Positions 63,701 through 64,000 of a DNA stretch of 64,000 nt are shown here, in pieces. The notes under the pieces were generated by a model. That model saw only the letters and a program-made list of their open reading frames with translations, was not told the DNA's origin and did not search any database. The DNA comes from Caldilineae bacterium (lineage in GTDB: Bacteria; Chloroflexota; Anaerolineae; JAAEKA01). Made by a program: the position numbers and the translations under genes. Location of the stretch: the NCBI GenBank assembly GCA_020634555.1, contig JACKBK010000008.1, positions 60,925 through 124,924 of the forward strand, given 5' to 3'. Each line of letters starts with the position of its first letter. Within the stretch, counting starts at the first letter, position 1.

Positions 63701-64000
63701 CCATCCGCGGCAGCGACCCCGATTCGGTCTTCCTGGACGCCGCCGGCGGCACGGGCCTCAGCCTGCTACCCAACACAACTGCGACATACCCGAACATCCA
63801 GGGCGTGACCATCGAGAACCTGACCATCCGCAACGCCAGCACCGGCATCAAGATCAACTACGGCGGCGACGCGTTCAACTCGCCCGGCGTCAACGACGGC
63901 GACAACGTGGTGATCCGCAACGTGCTGTTCTATCTGGACTCTGCCAGCAGCACCGCCATCCAGGCCAGCGAATCGGCGGTCTGGGTGCGCCACAACACGC
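54715..64000 (+). CDS. Giant surface protein, copy 3 (3' end outside window)
   Basis: The frame stays open from the ATG at 54715 (GAGAGG upstream) to the window edge, giving at least 3095 residues. Frame was checked at many points and no shift was found. Order: signal peptide (1-33), LolA/LppX-like domain (35-280), membrane hairpin (316-372), type-3 calcium repeats (433-545; DDDNDGDGVPDGND), central domain with paired cysteines, three membrane helices (1156-1256), second type-3 block (1496-1642), Ig-like domains, seven FG-GAP blades (2076-2472), an acidic spacer, a second block of six DFDGDGKTDI-type repeats (2542-2919), then a beta-helix opened by CETCANDGLVWGETAF (from about 2939). It is closest to copy 2 and shares its second propeller-like block. 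The C-terminus, presumably with CBM9-like and Ig-like domains, lies outside. Confidence 0.9.
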   Translation, partial: MSSSHRRKLLLFVPLLVMLAITGTLGIALTSAAPPTPQEKLADIFANARAQSSFHMVADVEQTLIPKSLHSNAGKRDETSAMRVLGDVTKSSAADGSDASRARMMLYAGTEKPVELILADMKAYVGYDGRWQVVEDPLGGAAPGGDTLGYLSAATDVVEVDPTETAEGTLRRYTFNVDGPTFAEYQRQRMQAALAGQLPQGAEIQASPALQSMSGTGELWVDNDGLPRRQILDLNLPDATDSADARMHMVVDFSRYNDPVAPIRVPTLAGDGGGLVLPDSAAPSTGTAAAGGNGLAALRVQISTALAAAGQALAPVQQPLRQVSLLALVLALGALALIVLGTQRRRRSLYVAVATALTLTMVAQPLLEVGRLIRFDRAAEASPLTEALQDVGAMRGGTVGLNDYIARWQQDLSPRAVDTTDLQDCRSLYSDISPTEDSDGDGLTNETEWCLGTDYSKVDTDGDTITDTVEVEGFAYNNQTWTSDPLNSDSNGDGMNDGDEWRPTLTGDDFVNFNDYDHDGVPNLWDDDNDGDGVPDGNDISPFAVEPYRGQFQLSISGPQTGNALYIDIQMRPITDHLRYSLTTLDWPSDSLGQIKDLDNSTDDMQLIPILEVQSQISPTLSQEYGINVTNSCTSGSNTVNCYSMWVPLQTNESAGKIYGFGARIALTADEAQNVISSSPLLANGRIRWLTQAALDGTVKKACQAGDEGCTCDAQGENCYTTEITTQNSIVASYLEDKVQITGLSITQIQDVEVGLFGTGTNVPQVSTDPNVPDEDKVMMQLMSAGLAGTYLYTTTAITELATNFTNPAPDQPLTTTWGITPSIMHVLTGTYPHRDVALATTNQTTTLQMLDDYYVDCSTTPTQQYTPTLALAYQEISGNKDLLNMTKQDTGAILALSADLSLSTTPMATMHQTQLTSYSCATGGDGQSQWTALPLASPADQPYQSALGELSRRYPSQSTERFFSMVQQLFMQYYFGRSNIVHISGQEGIVVPASEAAFGWLVDYDTNNMPDYVRKVYDLDALFLAVDTHGTLDGIRDWSGSLSTSALSYVGYVAMVRYMIPGLLKMVYKFGRWIVTKVNAWRAPVQPSNDANPPADEPEYSDGLVRDEDFDIEPLQDLTEDIGDDAARVRLSAVAEESEVSQDFVEDAATSATEGMWSKIASGTVAVAITVVIIVITWVQYANNGLSGIAKSESKGEAEASTLVAIAQLLLTLFLMYIGSLIGSTGYGLIIEIVIFVIIWLIWGIATGDWNPVKQYEQAMEWLTKEVFRFALLAEIPSDGTGVQSSQLQVTLGSSGGNSGDASAPTTGPVYQTWAFITTSITTTIVASTKAAKTYGLTNARAGNSGDVAASWGFGRWDTIDNTPNYLLKYYAANTPNIIGENGDASAHCEVDPKDSTTKHCYTPVTTLNFKFGGETISDTNASGRNTAIPVTTTLEANLRYQACYWDVIGYTCDTKSNYSKGPNADSDKYSYFYFDVLPNTLDGLVKWDAYNPVSQTVAADFNADVDNDGLLNSQETADCTNGLPANATSTCATVWDSDGDGLSDGWEVTASDARGTDATLYDTDGDGLNDLDELNAGTSVVISDTDSDGLLDGQEVCRFENGQTVGGWLVRQAGNYRTCSNPLAGDYDGDHLLDSQEMRAGLSPNSPNTAPWMELSNQPSVIHNGARVSVLKAGDPLTATLYLNNTTAASIVQPLTMDYATSVLVVTPADAQQSGSDGYTPPEPNATSGGLSWNLSINPLYSLEAMTSTLPMHVSPDVTTSQVTSLKATAVYSDVIAGEMKTITETIAVLVDMDEPTALISSPASGAPINGTAYTIGGTASDPTSWPTKVEVRVTDGSSYNTGWQEANGAGAWGWTWTPLPNDGVYTIETRATDYAGNVQSTPTSQTVIVDNTAPAAGLVNFNGGVLKLTGNQVTLYVSGDDTISGAAQVAGLQVIQISIDGRPWTNVSSSEVFSPPHPPVLPAGRSRPYYKWTVNNSAYGSHTIDVRAVDALGQVGDATSFDVIIDTLAPTDIWSNYEPYQSGGQAIALLGHADDEGNVPLPARPQALENTLDAVISSTVRLMPEAYTDTVGMNVAWLGDINGDARADLAVGMPSATANGYAASGRISVIYGQPGGWPVPPDTVALANATNSFAGSYAGQQLGQYVASAGDVNGDGLSDILIGDPAKKSTYLVFGSTNTLGMNKNPASLPSVQGKTLTVGTGLAGTWQSAAGDVNGDGYGDLLIGVTGVGGSGRLYLVSGKLVSNSAGTVLKLDVPTGAPLLETFMLDANGAVATGVGDLNNDQYNDFVVADPNNSFGGGSKVYVFLGPSTWRQTGETGPLNPSTHANASFAGQAGVGSQVVALGDINDDALGLPDFVYSDGTTPKVVYGRTSGWTAGMSPDVTFSGSTAFDSFISAPGDVNADGINDILLGSSSAGGTAFLYHGRSDLASNQPVQAEISGASSAASAPYAAGADLNCDLSSDLLVVPVGQFLSVESADGSLQVRDQRLISDRQGQWIGPAAAPYDLRDLPEAGSLSPARASYAARRAVNDLNASLTTPALAFRVVGDNIDDWSTADAMVGDFDGDGKTDVAGWGGASAASSPEPALDTGEQSAPDLQGSEAPLAEQPITETATLDSDEIRAAQPVTDSASLGTAADSAPDETQPETPAAGWRLWHSDGYTGTLEFTEYTNNLPAAVTGSTARLLGDFDGDQKTDIGYWDGSNWQFVRSDGASGSAFSFTAATSNLGSVASGDTGQTFLGDFDGDGKTDIAAWDGSAWATFVSQASGTTFDFTQVSNNLGALSGSDASLLVVGDFDGDDKTDIASRASDTANWVIWLAQGGAGSLAFQQVTATSLGYAITSSVPRVTADFSGDGKADVLALFDNSNFYAWLSQASPDSGAAPFRKVLANALQFSGSFPANTLTGDFDGDTLADYVSLDAAGTGWDFQLSDLAATRVIDDDFCETCANDGLVWGETAFATLQTALDASWHSDILLVQPGTYAPAVVNAGRDYITIRGSDPDSVFLDAAGGTGLSLLPNTTATYPNIQGVTIENLTIRNASTGIKINYGGDAFNSPGVNDGDNVVIRNVLFYLDSASSTAIQASESAVWVRHNT

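Overview
The window looks like the chromosome of a GC-rich Chloroflexota bacterium, probably Anaerolineae/Caldilineae-like. This is inferred from gene families and protein style, not from a marker gene. The clues are secreted proteins with Thr-Pro linkers ending in a W/Y-L-P-L motif, a BTAD/NB-ARC/WD40 regulator, a sugar-binding lipoprotein with an Ala/Pro-rich linker, and huge beta-rich surface proteins. No rRNA, tRNA, CRISPR array or classical insertion sequence was seen.

Layout. (1) 1-1.6 kb: end of an ABC exporter pair on the + strand. (2) 1.8-4.9 kb: a minus-strand cluster with an AlbA_2/HATPase regulator, a membrane PDZ protein and a LysM-CAP secreted protein. (3) 5.1-6.6 kb: ornithine aminotransferase behind a structured leader that ends in a terminator-like hairpin. 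(4) 6.8-9.4 kb: mutY and a DUF362 protein, both minus strand. (5) 9.8-18.1 kb: a minus-strand xylose/xyloside utilisation operon in the order LacI regulator, sugar-binding lipoprotein, two permeases, xylose isomerase, GH3 glycosidase. A consensus promoter and a 31-bp palindromic operator lie in front of the LacI gene. (6) 18.25-22.4 kb: a 1385-residue SARP/AfsR-like regulator (DNA-binding domain, BTAD, NB-ARC, 14 WD40 repeats) on the minus strand. (7) 22.6-64 kb: about 41 kb, all on the + strand, encoding a small conserved-looking protein, a Ycf48-like secreted protein and three paralogous giant surface proteins (one of 4514 aa, one broken by frameshifts in its second half, one running off the window), plus a second secreted protein.

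The most interesting observation is regulatory. Three promoters in the giant-protein region carry the same element: two TGATGCGATC repeats with exact 11-bp periodicity, and a fixed 16-bp distance from the second repeat to an extended -10. This is the geometry known for SARP-family activators, and the SARP-like gene is transcribed divergently from the first of these promoters. I infer that the regulator controls the surface-protein cluster as a dedicated regulon. Other genes in the window use a different extended -10 of the form TGTGGTANNAT.

The giant proteins share one plan: signal peptide, LolA/LppX-like domain, a membrane hairpin, calcium-binding type-3 repeats, a central domain, more membrane segments, type-3 repeats again, Ig-like domains, a seven-bladed integrin-like FG-GAP propeller, beta-helices opened by a CxxCxNDG motif, a CBM9-like domain, more Ig-like domains and a terminal WLPL motif. 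The copies differ by module swaps: LamG domains in copy 1, a second propeller-like block in copies 2 and 3. Two families of short palindromic intergenic repeats are scattered through the window, and both have supplied the C-terminal codons of a gene.
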